From an uncultured Chromatiaceae bacterium (GTDB lineage: Bacteria > Pseudomonadota > Gammaproteobacteria > Enterobacterales > Alteromonadaceae): a stretch of DNA of 64,000 bases. Numbering within the stretch: the first letter of the stretch is position 1; each line of letters starts with the position of its first letter. The position numbers were made by a program, and so were the translations under genes. Below are positions 1 through 8,784 of this stretch, in pieces. The stretch covers positions 5,565-69,564 of the forward strand of contig CAMLRA010000006.1 in assembly GCA_946482325.1 (NCBI GenBank), given 5' to 3'. The notes under the pieces are model-generated. The model made no database searches. It was not told where the DNA came from and was given only the letters and a program-made list of their open reading frames with translations.

Positions 1-445
1 TTAAGGCGTCAATTTCCGCGTTGTAACTGCGGCCCGCTGCTACACCGATTTTTAGCTCCGGACGTTGTTGCAGCAATGCTGCCAGGTTAATTGGCTGATC
101 AGATAATGGCCGGGTACTGAGCAGTTGTAGCGGCGGATAGACGCTGGTTGGTAGTTTGGCAAAATACAAAAACTGCTCGCGCTCCGGCGTATGGACTTTA
201 TTCAGCGCACAATAATTGCTGTTTTGCCGCAGCAGTTCCCAGGCACGGGCATTGCTCAGGAGCTTCGGTTCTATTTGCAGATCGGGCAGGGCGATTTGTT
301 GTAGTTTGGGCAGAATGCGCGTTTCGACATTTATCCTTTTGTCGTCGCTGAGCGGCATGTGATTTTCCAGCAGCACCATTTGCAGCGGCGCTGCTGTCGC
401 TGCCGCGGCAAATAAACTAAGGGCAAACAAAAAGCGTTGTGTCAC
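1..445 (-). CDS. Periplasmic solute-binding-like protein, TIGR02285-like (partial, C-terminus off window)
   Basis: The frame is open from a GTG at 445 to the window edge, giving 148 codons with no stop. The protein starts with a short hydrophobic signal-like segment (VTQRFLFALSLFAAAATA) followed by a mature region. A stretch with an R-A-W-E-L motif, then N-Y-C and T-P-E-R, is the pattern I associate with TIGR02285-type proteins, which are relatives of family 3 extracellular solute-binding proteins. The ligand is unknown. An AGGA sits 7 nt before the GTG, which supports that start. The next gene downstream in the same direction lies outside the window. The family call is by eye and is moderate; the reality of the gene is well supported by codon structure and signal peptide. 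Confidence 0.6.
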   Translation of the reverse strand, partial: MTQRFLFALSLFAAAATAAPLQMVLLENHMPLSDDKRINVETRILPKLQQIALPDLQIEPKLLSNARAWELLRQNSNYCALNKVHTPEREQFLYFAKLPTSVYPPLQLLSTRPLSDQPINLAALLQQRPELKIGVAAGRSYNAEIDAL

Positions 446-488
446 AGTCGTTCCTGTCGTGCTGCTCTGCATCAAACTGTAACGCAGT

Positions 489-530
489 CAGCGGTTTTTT
501 CGACTGAACTACAGCGAAAAAAAACCGCTG
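489..530. terminator. Long stem-loop between two minus-strand genes
   Basis: CAGCGGTTTTTTCG at 489-502 pairs with CGAAAAAAAACCGCTG at 515-530, leaving a 12-nt loop. It lies just downstream of the M24 peptidase stop and upstream of the next minus-strand gene. The T-tract is inside the stem rather than after it, so this may be a terminator, an attenuating hairpin or a simple inverted repeat. Confidence 0.4.
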
Positions 531-569
531 AACTGGCGCAATTTAGCGGCAAATTGGACAGAAAAACGG

Positions 570-1916
570 TTATTTGCTGCGGATCAAATGCAGCTGCTGT
601 TGTCTGCCATCAAGGTAATGAAACCGCTGGCCATCAAAATACCCATCTTCTTCCAGCATGATGCGAATTTCGTTGCCCCAGGCCGGCAGATCCACCGCCA
701 CATTCAGTTCAATTGAATAGGCCGTATTGGCATAAAGCGGATAATCGCCGCTGCCCGGTGTGCCGTGTTGGTTGTCCCACATGCCGATGGTCGGGCCGGC
801 GGCGTGGCCATGATGACCAATCGGATGGCTGTAGATGGTGGCTTTCAGGCCTTTGTTTTTGGCGTCTTGCAGGCTTTTTGCCAGCAGCGCGTTGCCGCTG
901 AGGCCGGTGTTAAAGTTGCCGGTCAGAATATCCTGTGCCTGATTGCCTTGTCGCAGCGCTTGTTTTAAATAGTCCGGTGCATCGGTTTCGCCCGGCCGCA
1001 ACACATAAGCATGTTGCTGCTGGTCGGAATTCAGCCGCAGGTAAGTCAGACCAAAATCAACATGCAGCAGGTCGCCGGGTTGAATGATACTTTCGGCTGC
1101 GGTGTCGGCTTTTGCCGCAGAGAAAGCTTTAATCTGGTCAAATTTGCCGGAACTCGGCCGCTGAATTGACACTGTCGGATGGAACCAAACCGGCAGACCA
1201 AGCCTGGTACTTTCCTGACGCAGCCACCAGACCACATCTTCAGTGCTGGTTTTGCCCGGTGTCACCACTTCGTTGGAAAAAGCCCGGGCAATCAGCTTGT
1301 GGCCAATGGCGGTCAGATTTTTATACTGCTCAATCTCGGCTGGCAACCTGGTTTCCAGCCAGCCGACCGCCAGTTTTTCGGCGCTGACTAACTTGCCGGA
1401 TAAGTCTGTGCCGAGGTTTTGTTTCAGCAAATCCAGTTCGGTCGCGACCATACCGTCAGCATGACCATAATTGGCAGACTGGTTAATGCCAATACGTTTG
1501 GGATTTTTACTGCGGATAAGCTCGGCCAGTGCCTGCCATTGGTCCGGTTGTTTTTCCACATCCCAGGCTTTTTTAAAGGCGGTACCGACGTCATACCGCG
1601 CCACGGCATACAGTTCCGGCGCCTTGCCTGCGCCCGGATTGACTATCACCAACATGGTGCGGCGGCGCGCAGACAGCCAGGTCGCCGGTAACATGGTTTT
1701 CAGTACCGGGTCTTCATTGTATTCCCGTGAAATCAGCAGCCACATATCGATGTTTTCGCGCTGCATCAGCGGTGGCAGAATTTGTGCCAGCCTTTGCTGT
1801 AACAGTTCGTCAATCCGCTGGGCCTGCTCGCGCTCCGGCAGAACTTCAGGCGCGGCAGTGGTGGCAAATACGGCCGGGCTGAACAGCAGCGCGAGCGCCA
1901 GATAATGTGGTTTCAT
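570..1916 (-). CDS. Exported M24-family metallopeptidase (Xaa-Pro aminopeptidase-like)
   Basis: A 448-residue protein of the pita-bread M24 fold that probably trims peptides in the periplasm. Residues 1-18 (MKPHYLALALLFSPAVFA) form a clear signal peptide, which is why I place the start at the ATG at 1914-1916 (AAGGA about 9 nt upstream) rather than 13 codons further upstream. The expected metal-site positions can be read in order: Asp287 in HVDFG, an Asp in LNSDQQQ, His in SHPIGHHGHAAGP, Glu in SIELNVAV and Glu in IMLEEDGYF. All five ligands therefore look present and an active dinuclear site is likely. Substrate preference (Xaa-Pro aminopeptidase, prolidase or creatinase-like) cannot be decided from sequence. 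It stands alone, with about 200 bp before the next gene. Confidence 0.85.
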   Translation of the reverse strand: MKPHYLALALLFSPAVFATTAAPEVLPEREQAQRIDELLQQRLAQILPPLMQRENIDMWLLISREYNEDPVLKTMLPATWLSARRRTMLVIVNPGAGKAPELYAVARYDVGTAFKKAWDVEKQPDQWQALAELIRSKNPKRIGINQSANYGHADGMVATELDLLKQNLGTDLSGKLVSAEKLAVGWLETRLPAEIEQYKNLTAIGHKLIARAFSNEVVTPGKTSTEDVVWWLRQESTRLGLPVWFHPTVSIQRPSSGKFDQIKAFSAAKADTAAESIIQPGDLLHVDFGLTYLRLNSDQQQHAYVLRPGETDAPDYLKQALRQGNQAQDILTGNFNTGLSGNALLAKSLQDAKNKGLKATIYSHPIGHHGHAAGPTIGMWDNQHGTPGSGDYPLYANTAYSIELNVAVDLPAWGNEIRIMLEEDGYFDGQRFHYLDGRQQQLHLIRSK

Positions 1917-2114
1917 CGTTGATTTCCTTTTGGACAGGCCCGGCTGAGCTGGCAACTATTGGTTGAAATTTATCCTAAAAGAAAAAAACGGGCTGCAACA
2001 GGCGATTGGACCGGATTTGGTGGGAGTTGGTCTTGTCGGCGAGGGTTGAAGTGACGTGCTGAAACCGCGGCAGAGTCGTCAGATGCTGCCGCGGGCGGTG
2101 ATTGCAGGCCTGTG

Positions 2115-2576
2115 TTATGACCAATGAATATGCTTAATTTTCCATTGGCCGCCCTGCAGCTGCAGCACGATAGTTTCCATGCCCTGATGATCGCGTTCCT
2201 TGCCTTTGTACGAGCCTTTGGTATGGCTGCGGGCTATTGAAATGGCGGTATCGCCATTGATGCTGACCTGATGCTCGAGCGTGGTGACCTGCATATTGGC
2301 CAGATAAGCCATATCCGCGGCCATATGGTGTTGCTGATATTCATCCGCACTGCGCTCGACACTACCGCCCTCATAGATAGTGACATCATCGGCCAACAGC
2401 GCGCGCGCCTGCTGTTTGTCGCCGCTTTTCAGCGCCTGATGAAAGCTCAGCACAACCTTGGCGGCGGCTGTGTCTGTGCCTTTGCTGATGGCCGGCGTAT
2501 GCGGCTGATTGCCGTGGGCGGACAGGTTAAAACTGAGCAAAGCCGTCAGCAGCAGTGGAAAGGTGATTTTTATCAT
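2115..2576 (-). CDS. Secreted NTF2-like / DUF4440-SnoaL-type protein
   Basis: A 153-residue protein with a signal peptide (about residues 1-20, ending LSAHG) and a single small alpha+beta domain. The sequence around residues 38-150 (VVLSFHQALKSGD, LADDVTIYEGG, MAYLANMQV, ISIARSHTKGSY, QGGQWKIKHIHWS) has the layout of the cystatin-like NTF2 superfamily group annotated DUF4440/SnoaL. Such proteins are typically small-molecule binding or unknown in function, and no catalytic residues can be assigned here. It is predicted periplasmic. It is divergent from rluF across about 175 bp. The start is the first ATG before the signal peptide; the Shine-Dalgarno sequence is weak (GGGAA). Confidence 0.65.
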   Translation of the reverse strand: MIKITFPLLLTALLSFNLSAHGNQPHTPAISKGTDTAAAKVVLSFHQALKSGDKQQARALLADDVTIYEGGSVERSADEYQQHHMAADMAYLANMQVTTLEHQVSINGDTAISIARSHTKGSYKGKERDHQGMETIVLQLQGGQWKIKHIHWS

Positions 2577-2752
2577 TATGTTCCCATTATTATCGTTAGT
2601 TTGGCTGGAGTTACTGTAACTGTTGTGACTGCATTTGGAAACGCTGACGACGCAGCGGACAAAACGGCTGGGCAGCGTGACAGCTTTACTTGCCCAAAAC
2701 CCCCGCCGGCCTTAAACTTTGCGCACTTTTTTCCCGCCACAGGGCTGCGACT

Positions 2753-3523
2753 TTGACTGACGTTCCTTCTTTATTTCGCCTGAACAAATTTATCAGCGAC
2801 ACCGGCTTTTGCTCGCGCCGTGAGGCGGACAAGCTGATTGAATCGGGCCAGGTCAAAGTGAACGGCCTGGTGGCGGTGGTCGGCACTAAAGTCGCGGCCG
2901 AGGATAAAGTTGAAGTGGCAGGTAAACCGCTGAAAAATAAACCACGCCGGGTTTATCTGGCCTATCACAAACCGGTGGGGATCACTTGTACCACTGAGCT
3001 GCACGTCAAAGGCAATATCGTTGATGCGGTGCAGTATCCGGAGCGGATTTTCCCGATAGGCCGGCTGGATAAAGAATCCGAAGGCTTGATTTTCCTCACC
3101 AATGACGGCGATATCGTCAATAAAATCCTGCGCGCCGGCAATGCGCATGACAAAGAGTATGTCGTCACCGTCGACAAACCTATTCACGACAACTTCCTGA
3201 AAAAAATGGCCGCCGGCGTGCCCATTCTCGACACTGTGACTTTGCCTTGTCAGGTTACGCAGAAATCCCGCCAGACTTTTAATATCGTGCTGCGCCAGGG
3301 CCTGAACCGGCAAATCCGCCGCATGACCGAATACCTCGGTTTTAATGTCACTAAGCTCAAGCGCGTGCGCATCATGAACGTACGCCTGGCTGGTCTCGCG
3401 CCAGGCCAATGGCGCGAACTGACGCCGGCCGAAATGGCCGAGCTTGAGGCTATGTTGCTGACTTCCAGTAAGACTGAAGAAGCTTCGAAGTTGGGCGGCG
3501 GGGCTTATCAATACGAGGAGTGA
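2753..3523 (+). CDS. rluF: 23S rRNA pseudouridine(2604) synthase
   Basis: The 256-residue product matches E. coli RluF along its length as I recall it. An N-terminal S4-like RNA-binding segment (RLNKFISDTGFCSRREAD, about residues 9-26) is followed by the RsuA-family catalytic block FPIGRLDKESEGLIFLTNDG, which carries the catalytic Asp in GRLD. After that come NKILRAGNAHDKEY and GLNRQIRRM. The enzyme converts a uridine in helix 80 of 23S rRNA to pseudouridine. I place the start at TTG 2753, preceded by AGGG at 8 nt, because it puts the same few residues before RLNK as in E. coli. An upstream in-frame TTG at 2691 would add about 21 unrelated residues. The E. coli basic C-terminal tail is absent here. 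Confidence 0.9.
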   Translation: MTDVPSLFRLNKFISDTGFCSRREADKLIESGQVKVNGLVAVVGTKVAAEDKVEVAGKPLKNKPRRVYLAYHKPVGITCTTELHVKGNIVDAVQYPERIFPIGRLDKESEGLIFLTNDGDIVNKILRAGNAHDKEYVVTVDKPIHDNFLKKMAAGVPILDTVTLPCQVTQKSRQTFNIVLRQGLNRQIRRMTEYLGFNVTKLKRVRIMNVRLAGLAPGQWRELTPAEMAELEAMLLTSSKTEEASKLGGGAYQYEE

Positions 3524-3531
3524 CGGGGGAT

Positions 3532-3690
3532 TTTTGCCCTGCGGGCGGCGGTTTCTGTTGTCTTTATCGTTTTTTCCTTGGCCGCTAGTCCGTCTGGCAG
3601 AGAACTCACCGTTAGGTGAACTCTTTGCTAGGCGGTCTCTCCGCACAGGCGAAAACAAAAAATAAACCAAGTACAGCCCACTGGGCGAAA
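3532..3690. repeat. MITE-like palindromic element, copy 1 (~159 bp)
   Basis: A near-complete palindrome between the converging rluF and ykgJ-type genes. Outer arms are TTTTGCCCTG (3532) and an imperfect TGGGCGAAA (to 3690). The central hairpin contains AGAACTCACCGTTAGGTGAA at 3601-3620. A second copy of almost the same length lies at 8606-8765 with this central 20-mer identical. There is no open reading frame inside. The size, symmetry and terminal inverted repeats suggest a non-autonomous MITE or a large REP/BIME-like element. Confidence 0.8.
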
Positions 3691-3716
3691 CAACCGCCTA
3701 ACAGGCAAAACCCAGC

Positions 3717-4313
3717 TTACTCAGCGTCTGCCAGGCCTAAGTAATACTGCTCAAACAGCACTTTTTGCAGCGCTTGTTCCATGGCTTCGTTGATAGGGAA
3801 GTTCATGCCGCCGAGTTCGTAGTCGATCTGGCGAATTTGTTCTTTGCCGTTACGGATCATCGGTGGTGGGTCGGATTCCAGCGCGATCAGTGTGTCCTGA
3901 TAGGCTTGCGGATAGTCTGCTTTAATGTTTTTGCAGACGCTGAGCTGCACTTCGCCTTCGCGGCCATTGTAGCCGGCGGCGCCGAACAGGCGGCAGATGC
4001 CGGGACGTTTTAAGTAGACGCTGCACTGGCCTTGTTTGCCATCTTCCGAGTGGCGACTGTAAAAGAAGCAACCGTCTTTGTCGTGCGCCGCCAGAGCGTC
4101 CAGCGTGCTTTCAGCTTTGCCTTCTTTCACCAGTTCAAATGCCAGTGGCAGCATTTCCAACACTGTGGCTTCAATGCCCGGATGTAAACAACATTCACCA
4201 CAACCGCTGCGACAGAACAGCCCACGATCACGCTGATATTGCGCATAACGCTGGCCAATCTCGTCGAATACCAGTTCGACCTGGTCAGATAAATGTTGTA
4301 ATCGTTGTTGCAT
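3717..4313 (-). CDS. YkgJ-family cysteine-cluster protein
   Basis: A 198-residue cytosolic protein with the cysteine pattern of the YkgJ/UPF0153 family: C-R-S-G-C-G-E-C-C around residues 34-42, then CFFYS, a Cys in GQCSVY, GICRLFG and SVCKNI. These cysteines are thought to bind zinc or an iron-sulfur cluster; the reaction is not established for most members. An ATG at 4313 preceded by GAGGTG 6 nt upstream gives a firm start. The gene converges on rluF with the MITE-like element between their ends. Confidence 0.8.
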   Translation of the reverse strand: MQQRLQHLSDQVELVFDEIGQRYAQYQRDRGLFCRSGCGECCLHPGIEATVLEMLPLAFELVKEGKAESTLDALAAHDKDGCFFYSRHSEDGKQGQCSVYLKRPGICRLFGAAGYNGREGEVQLSVCKNIKADYPQAYQDTLIALESDPPPMIRNGKEQIRQIDYELGGMNFPINEAMEQALQKVLFEQYYLGLADAE

Positions 4314-4426
4314 GGCGGCACCTCAGAATGGGCGCGTATTGTACTGAGCAGCGGCCCACTGCGGCAAGCGTTGTGTTGCGTCGCGAAATCAGTTGGCGGC
4401 AAGACCTGCCCCCTAGTATTTGGCGC

Positions 4427-7303
4427 TTAGCTCTGAATATCGGCCAGTGGTCTGGGTTTGGCGATACCGTAACCCTGGGCGTAATTGACGCCCATCCGCT
4501 TTAACTCCAGCAAAATGTCCTGATTTTCGACAAATTCGGCGATGGTCTGAATGCCCATCGCCGTCGCGACGTCGTGGATGGAGTTGACGATGGCGCGGTC
4601 GTATTTATCTTCCAGCAGGTCCCGCACGAAGTTGCCGTCAATTTTGACAAAATCGACCGGGAAGTTTTTCAGATAACCATAAGAGGAAAAACCGCTGCCG
4701 AAGTCATCCAGTGAAAAATGACAACCTAAGCCTCTGAAATGATGAATAAAATCGAGCGTGTTTTGTAAATTCAGAATGGCCATGCTTTCGGTGATCTCAA
4801 AGCAGATATGCCGGGCCGGAATTTGATATTCATCCAGTAGCCCCTGTACATAAGCTTTGAACAGCGGGTCCACTAATGACGCGCCAGACAAATTAATACT
4901 GGCGAGGCCCAAAGTGGTCAGGTGCTGCGGATGTTGCGCCAGCCAGCGGAAATAACTGCGCAGTACCCAGCGGTCAATTTGTGGCATCAGGCCATAACGT
5001 TCGGCCGAGCTTAAGAAATTCCCCGGTGCGATAATGGTATCGTCGTCACCGACCAGTCGCAGCAGCAGTTCATAATGCGCCAGCGTGTCGCGCTGCTGGA
5101 TAGCCTGAATGGGCTGCAGATAAAGCACAAATTTATCGTGCTCCAGCGCGTGGCGCAGCACCTGCAGCCACTGCACTTCGGACTGATGTTTCTGCAGTTC
5201 CGAGTCGTCGGCATTAAACATGTGAATGCGGTTGCGGCCTTTTTCTTTGGCGACAAAACAGGCGGAGTCGGCTTTTTTCAGTGTTTGTTCGGCGGACAAA
5301 TCTTCCGGTGTGACTTCAGTCAGGCCAATACTGACGCTGATACTGAACAGGCTGTCCTGCCAGAAAAAGCGGAATTCTTTGACTACATCCAGCAGTGAAT
5401 AAGCAATGCTAAAGGCTTCCTGTGCCGTTTTACCCGGTAATAACACGCCAAATTCGTCGCCGCCGATCCGCGCCAACACTCCGGTCTGGCCTAAAGCACG
5501 TTTTAACTGCTCGCTGATCTGCTTCAGCAAAGCATCGCCGGCGGCGTGATCACAGGTGGTATTGACCAGTTTAAACTGGTCAATATCGATAAAAAGCACG
5601 GCACAGCTTTGTTGTTCCAGTTGGCGGCGCTGCCAGGCTTGCTGCGCCAGCACCAGGAAATGGTGGCGGTTGTACAGGCCGGTCAGCGGGTCGTGCGACG
5701 CCAGATACGCCAATTGCTCGTTGGCGACTTTTTGCTCGGTAATATCAATCAGCGAACCATGCACAAAGGCTTCGCCCTGCGCATTACGGCTCAAACGAGC
5801 CGACATCAGTGCCCAGAATGGCGTGCCGTCGGCGCGTAGACCACGCAGTTCAAAACTTTGATTGCTCAGGTGCTGAAGCTGGCGAACCATATGCAGCCGA
5901 TCGTCCGGATTGGCGTAATAACGGCCCATGCCGTGTTTTCTGACATCCACTTCCATCTGGCTCAGTTCCTGATAGCCGAGGATATTCAGCAAAGCGCGGT
6001 TGGCAGACAACAGCTGGCCTTCCAGCGTCGTGCTGAACAAGCCTTCGACGGCATTGTGGTAAATGTCGTAATACTGTTGCAGCGAACGGATAGTGTGTTG
6101 ATGCGCTTCAGCGCTTTGCTGACTGGCATTTTGCAGCCGCTGCGCCAGGCTGTAGCTCATCAGCATCATGCTGCAAATCACAGAGAACACCAGCAGCCAT
6201 TGCCACAGATGTGGCTGGTCCAGATAACCAAATTCTGTCAGCACTAACACGGCGCTGGCGACAAAAAACAACAGCCAGCCAATGGCAAAAGTGCGCGACA
6301 GCGGCAGTCCGCTGAAACCATAACGGATCGCCTGCAGTAGATTGGTCAGCATCACCTGACAGACTACCAATAGCAGAATATCCAGCTGCAAACTGCGTGG
6401 TGCATACAAGGGGGTGAACAACAAGGCTGCGCTTGTTGCAAGGTTTAGCCATAGCAGCCAACGCTGTTGATTACCGGTGACCGCATGCGTTAGCAAGGTC
6501 AGGAACAGCATGCAGGCGCCGCCGGCGACATAAAACAGTGATGGATTCAGTTCCGGATATTCCGGCCACAGCAGGGCAAAACCGGCGCCGTTTAAAATCG
6601 ACACCAACAAACTGAAACTAAAAAAGAACCCGGCAAAGTGGCCATACAGCGGTTCACGTACATTCAGATAAAGCAAGGCGTTATAAAACGCCATCACCAG
6701 CAAAATACCTAAGATCAGTCCGTCTGAGATTTGCCGCAGCAGCAACTGCCGGCCGAATTCCTCGCTGCCAAACAGCTGCAGATTCGACGGGATCACAGCG
6801 CCATCCTGTACTTTGACCAGTAAATCCAGCTCCTGATCTGCTTTAAAATTCAGCGTCACGGCAAAACTGCGCGCCTGCAACATACGTTCGCTGAACGGGA
6901 ATTCTGTACCAGAGCGGTTCAGCAGGCTCAATTCATGGCTTTGCCGGTCATACAGATAAAATTCGACACGGTCGGCATTGATAGATTCATAGTTTAAAAC
7001 AACAGAGCCGGGGCGTTGGCCACCATAATGTAACCGCGCCAGAAACCAGACGGCTTCCGGATAACTGCGCAGTGCCTGATTGGGTTGGTCCAGCGGCACA
7101 AAAGCGTGCAGTCGGGCCGGTTCAAACACGATATCTTCAACACCAATCGCCGGGTCGACCTGTTGGTAGTACAAATTCGGGAACAGATTTTGCTGTTTAA
7201 CCGCCGGGTCAATGCGGATACTTTCAGCATGAAAAGCCAGCGCTGCGGGACTTAGCCAGCCAAGCAACAACAACCAGCAAAATAACCAACAGCGCTGTGT
7301 CAT
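4427..7303 (-). CDS. 7TMR-DISM receptor with PAS, GGDEF and EAL domains
   Basis: A 958-residue inner-membrane c-di-GMP enzyme. Residues 1-23 are a signal peptide. About 30-165 form a periplasmic 7TMR-DISMED2-like beta domain, about 185-385 seven hydrophobic helices (7TMR-DISM_7TM), and about 410-530 a PAS domain. About 540-700 is a GGDEF domain and 715-955 an EAL domain. The cyclase signature GGDEF is intact at 614-618, but the inhibitory RxxD site is replaced (GQTG). The EAL signature reads ELL (745-747), and the other phosphodiesterase residues are present: NLSG, EITES, DDFGSG, K in VKIDG, E in AEFVE and QGYG. Both activities are therefore possible, and the output sign cannot be predicted. 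The periplasmic domain suggests a carbohydrate-like or small-molecule signal. It is monocistronic. Confidence 0.9.
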   Translation of the reverse strand: MTQRCWLFCWLLLLGWLSPAALAFHAESIRIDPAVKQQNLFPNLYYQQVDPAIGVEDIVFEPARLHAFVPLDQPNQALRSYPEAVWFLARLHYGGQRPGSVVLNYESINADRVEFYLYDRQSHELSLLNRSGTEFPFSERMLQARSFAVTLNFKADQELDLLVKVQDGAVIPSNLQLFGSEEFGRQLLLRQISDGLILGILLVMAFYNALLYLNVREPLYGHFAGFFFSFSLLVSILNGAGFALLWPEYPELNPSLFYVAGGACMLFLTLLTHAVTGNQQRWLLWLNLATSAALLFTPLYAPRSLQLDILLLVVCQVMLTNLLQAIRYGFSGLPLSRTFAIGWLLFFVASAVLVLTEFGYLDQPHLWQWLLVFSVICSMMLMSYSLAQRLQNASQQSAEAHQHTIRSLQQYYDIYHNAVEGLFSTTLEGQLLSANRALLNILGYQELSQMEVDVRKHGMGRYYANPDDRLHMVRQLQHLSNQSFELRGLRADGTPFWALMSARLSRNAQGEAFVHGSLIDITEQKVANEQLAYLASHDPLTGLYNRHHFLVLAQQAWQRRQLEQQSCAVLFIDIDQFKLVNTTCDHAAGDALLKQISEQLKRALGQTGVLARIGGDEFGVLLPGKTAQEAFSIAYSLLDVVKEFRFFWQDSLFSISVSIGLTEVTPEDLSAEQTLKKADSACFVAKEKGRNRIHMFNADDSELQKHQSEVQWLQVLRHALEHDKFVLYLQPIQAIQQRDTLAHYELLLRLVGDDDTIIAPGNFLSSAERYGLMPQIDRWVLRSYFRWLAQHPQHLTTLGLASINLSGASLVDPLFKAYVQGLLDEYQIPARHICFEITESMAILNLQNTLDFIHHFRGLGCHFSLDDFGSGFSSYGYLKNFPVDFVKIDGNFVRDLLEDKYDRAIVNSIHDVATAMGIQTIAEFVENQDILLELKRMGVNYAQGYGIAKPRPLADIQS

Positions 7304-7330
7304 GTTCTATTTCCGCTAAGCAAATGAATT

Positions 7331-7666
7331 CTAAACAAGATCTTGAGCCAGCAAGCGATGAAGCTCTGACAGTAGCATATCTGCGGCCTGACTGTCAGTA
7401 TCAATCCAGCAGCTCTCACTGTAGTGCTCGGCATGCAGGTAAAACGGCTGGTCGTTAAAGTAAAAGCGGATCAGCACTAAATCCAGACTACTTTCTGTTT
7501 GAAGCCGGCTAATCGGCGCAAAGTTCTGCAACCATTGCTGTAACAGGGCCAGATCAGAAGCCGGGTCGGGTTGTCGGACAAAGCTCAGTTGCAACTGAGG
7601 GGAGGGTGTATCGGTGGCGTTGATGTGTAACAGTTGCAGCATGCGGGCGTCTGTTTTGTCAGTCAA
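7331..7666 (-). CDS. Small cytosolic protein, DUF3630-like
   Basis: A 111-residue protein with no signal peptide or membrane segment. The second half (LDLVLIRFYFNDQPFYLHAEHYSESCWIDTD split around residues 60-90) resembles what I recall of DUF3630 proteins of Alteromonadales: a short beta-rich segment ending in an S-C-W motif. Function is unknown. The start could instead be the internal Met at codon 9 (MLQLLHIN). It lies 27 bp upstream of the receptor gene on the same strand and could be co-transcribed with it, and it is divergent from the cytochrome gene. The family name is tentative. Confidence 0.5.
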   Translation of the reverse strand: MTDKTDARMLQLLHINATDTPSPQLQLSFVRQPDPASDLALLQQWLQNFAPISRLQTESSLDLVLIRFYFNDQPFYLHAEHYSESCWIDTDSQAADMLLSELHRLLAQDLV

Positions 7667-7746
7667 AGCGCTGATTTTAGCAATTTTCTTGTGTAATCAG
7701 GGCCTTTTGCTTTACTGAAAACGGTCACTTTTTACAGGAGCTGCAG

Positions 7747-8085
7747 ATGCGAACATTGATGTCATTGATCCTAATCGGTTTTTCATTGTCTTTATCAGCA
7801 GAGCCGGTAGATATCAGTCGTGGTCAGGCTAAAGCCGCCATGTGTGTCGCTTGTCACGGCGCCACTGGTATTTCGGTGTTGCCAGATTATCCGAATCTGG
7901 CTGGCCAAAAAGCCGGTTATCTGCAGCAAGCATTAACGGCTTACCGCGACGGCCAGCGTCTCCACCAAATTATGGCGCCGATGGCACAGGGGCTGACCGA
8001 CCAGGAGATTGCGGATATTGCGGCGTTTTTTGCCGCACAACAACCAGCCCCGATCGCAGCGACTGAGGCGGTTGCCGGCAAATAA
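7747..8085 (+). CDS. Small periplasmic class I cytochrome c (c4/c5-like, monoheme)
   Basis: A 112-residue protein with a signal peptide (residues 1-18, FSLSLSA) and one heme-binding CVACH at 33-37. The distal methionine ligand is probably Met79 in IMAPMAQGL. The PNLAGQKAGYLQQAL and LTDQEIADIAAFFAAQ segments are typical of the cytochrome c4/c553 family, here with a single domain. It most likely carries electrons in the periplasm to an oxidase or peroxidase; no partner is encoded next to it. AGGAG lies 7 nt before the ATG. The gene converges on the minus-strand gene ending at 8090, with only 4 bp between the stop codons. Confidence 0.85.
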   Translation: MRTLMSLILIGFSLSLSAEPVDISRGQAKAAMCVACHGATGISVLPDYPNLAGQKAGYLQQALTAYRDGQRLHQIMAPMAQGLTDQEIADIAAFFAAQQPAPIAATEAVAGK

Positions 8086-8089
8086 CGGC

Positions 8090-8443
8090 TTAGCGGCCGT
8101 CTTCGTAACGCAGGGTGCCGGTCAGGCTTTCATAAGTGCCGTCGGTGTACAGCACCAGCACTGAACCGGTGTAAGTCGCCATCGCGGTAGCAGTGAAACT
8201 GCAATAGGATGTGGTTTTAGTTTTGCAGACCGATGGACTTTGCCACAGGTACTGGCTGACCGGTTTGACCGTGTTTTCTACCTTAAATGACGCAGGGGCA
8301 GTGCGCTTGCCCCAGACCATTGCATCACAATCGCCAATCTGGCTTTCGCCGCCTACCGTGCAACGTAAATCAGCAGCAAAGGCTGAAGAGCTCAGTGCGG
8401 AAGCAGATAACATCAGTGCAGATAAGATCAGTAATTTTTTCAT
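8090..8443 (-). CDS. Small secreted cysteine-containing protein, unknown
   Basis: A 117-residue protein starting MKKLLILSALMLSASALS with a textbook signal peptide cleaved near SAFA-AD. The start at 8443 is chosen because of that peptide and an AGGACG about 6 nt upstream; 27 extra codons upstream are open but unlikely. The mature part has four cysteines (RCTVGG, GDCDAM, VCKTKT, YCSFTA), probably forming two disulfides, and a beta-rich C-terminal half (TYTGSVLVLYTDGTYESLTG). I do not recognise the family. About 340 bp with no gene lie upstream, and those contain the second MITE-like copy. Confidence 0.6.
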   Translation of the reverse strand: MKKLLILSALMLSASALSSSAFAADLRCTVGGESQIGDCDAMVWGKRTAPASFKVENTVKPVSQYLWQSPSVCKTKTTSYCSFTATAMATYTGSVLVLYTDGTYESLTGTLRYEDGR

Positions 8444-8605
8444 GAGGACGTCCTGTTTTTTTGATTTTTGCTTGGATGTTTCCGGCAGAGGAAACAGTTC
8501 CAGCATGCAAAAAGCACAAGCCATGGCATAGGGGCGGTTTAGCGATATCAGAAATTTATACGGTTTTTATCAGTGGTTTATCAGAGGCTTAGCGCAGGTT
8601 TGGTA

Positions 8606-8765
8606 TTTTGCCCTGACGGGTTGTGGTTTCTGATTAACCTTTCATTTTTTTCCTGCGCGGTGAGTCTGTCTAGCAAAGAACTCACCGTTAGGTGAAATCT
8701 CTGCTAGACGGTCTTGCCGCAAAGGAAATAACGATTACTAAAACAAAGCCGCCCGCAGGGCAAAA
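8606..8765. repeat. MITE-like palindromic element, copy 2 (160 bp)
   Basis: This copy is the better preserved of the two, with perfect 10-bp ends TTTTGCCCTG and CAGGGCAAAA. Inside, GTCTAGCA (8668-8675) and TGCTAGAC (8702-8709) flank the hairpin AGAACTCACCGTTAGGTGAA (8677-8696), which is identical to copy 1. It lies just downstream of recQ, in the 8444-8784 gap that otherwise holds no gene. Confidence 0.82.
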
Positions 8766-8784
8766 AACCAGCGCAGCCGGACGC

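Noticed and set aside
2771..3670. Long 299-codon antisense frame over rluF
   Set aside because: It is a shadow of the G+C-rich rluF gene; rluF has clear family motifs and the antisense product has none.
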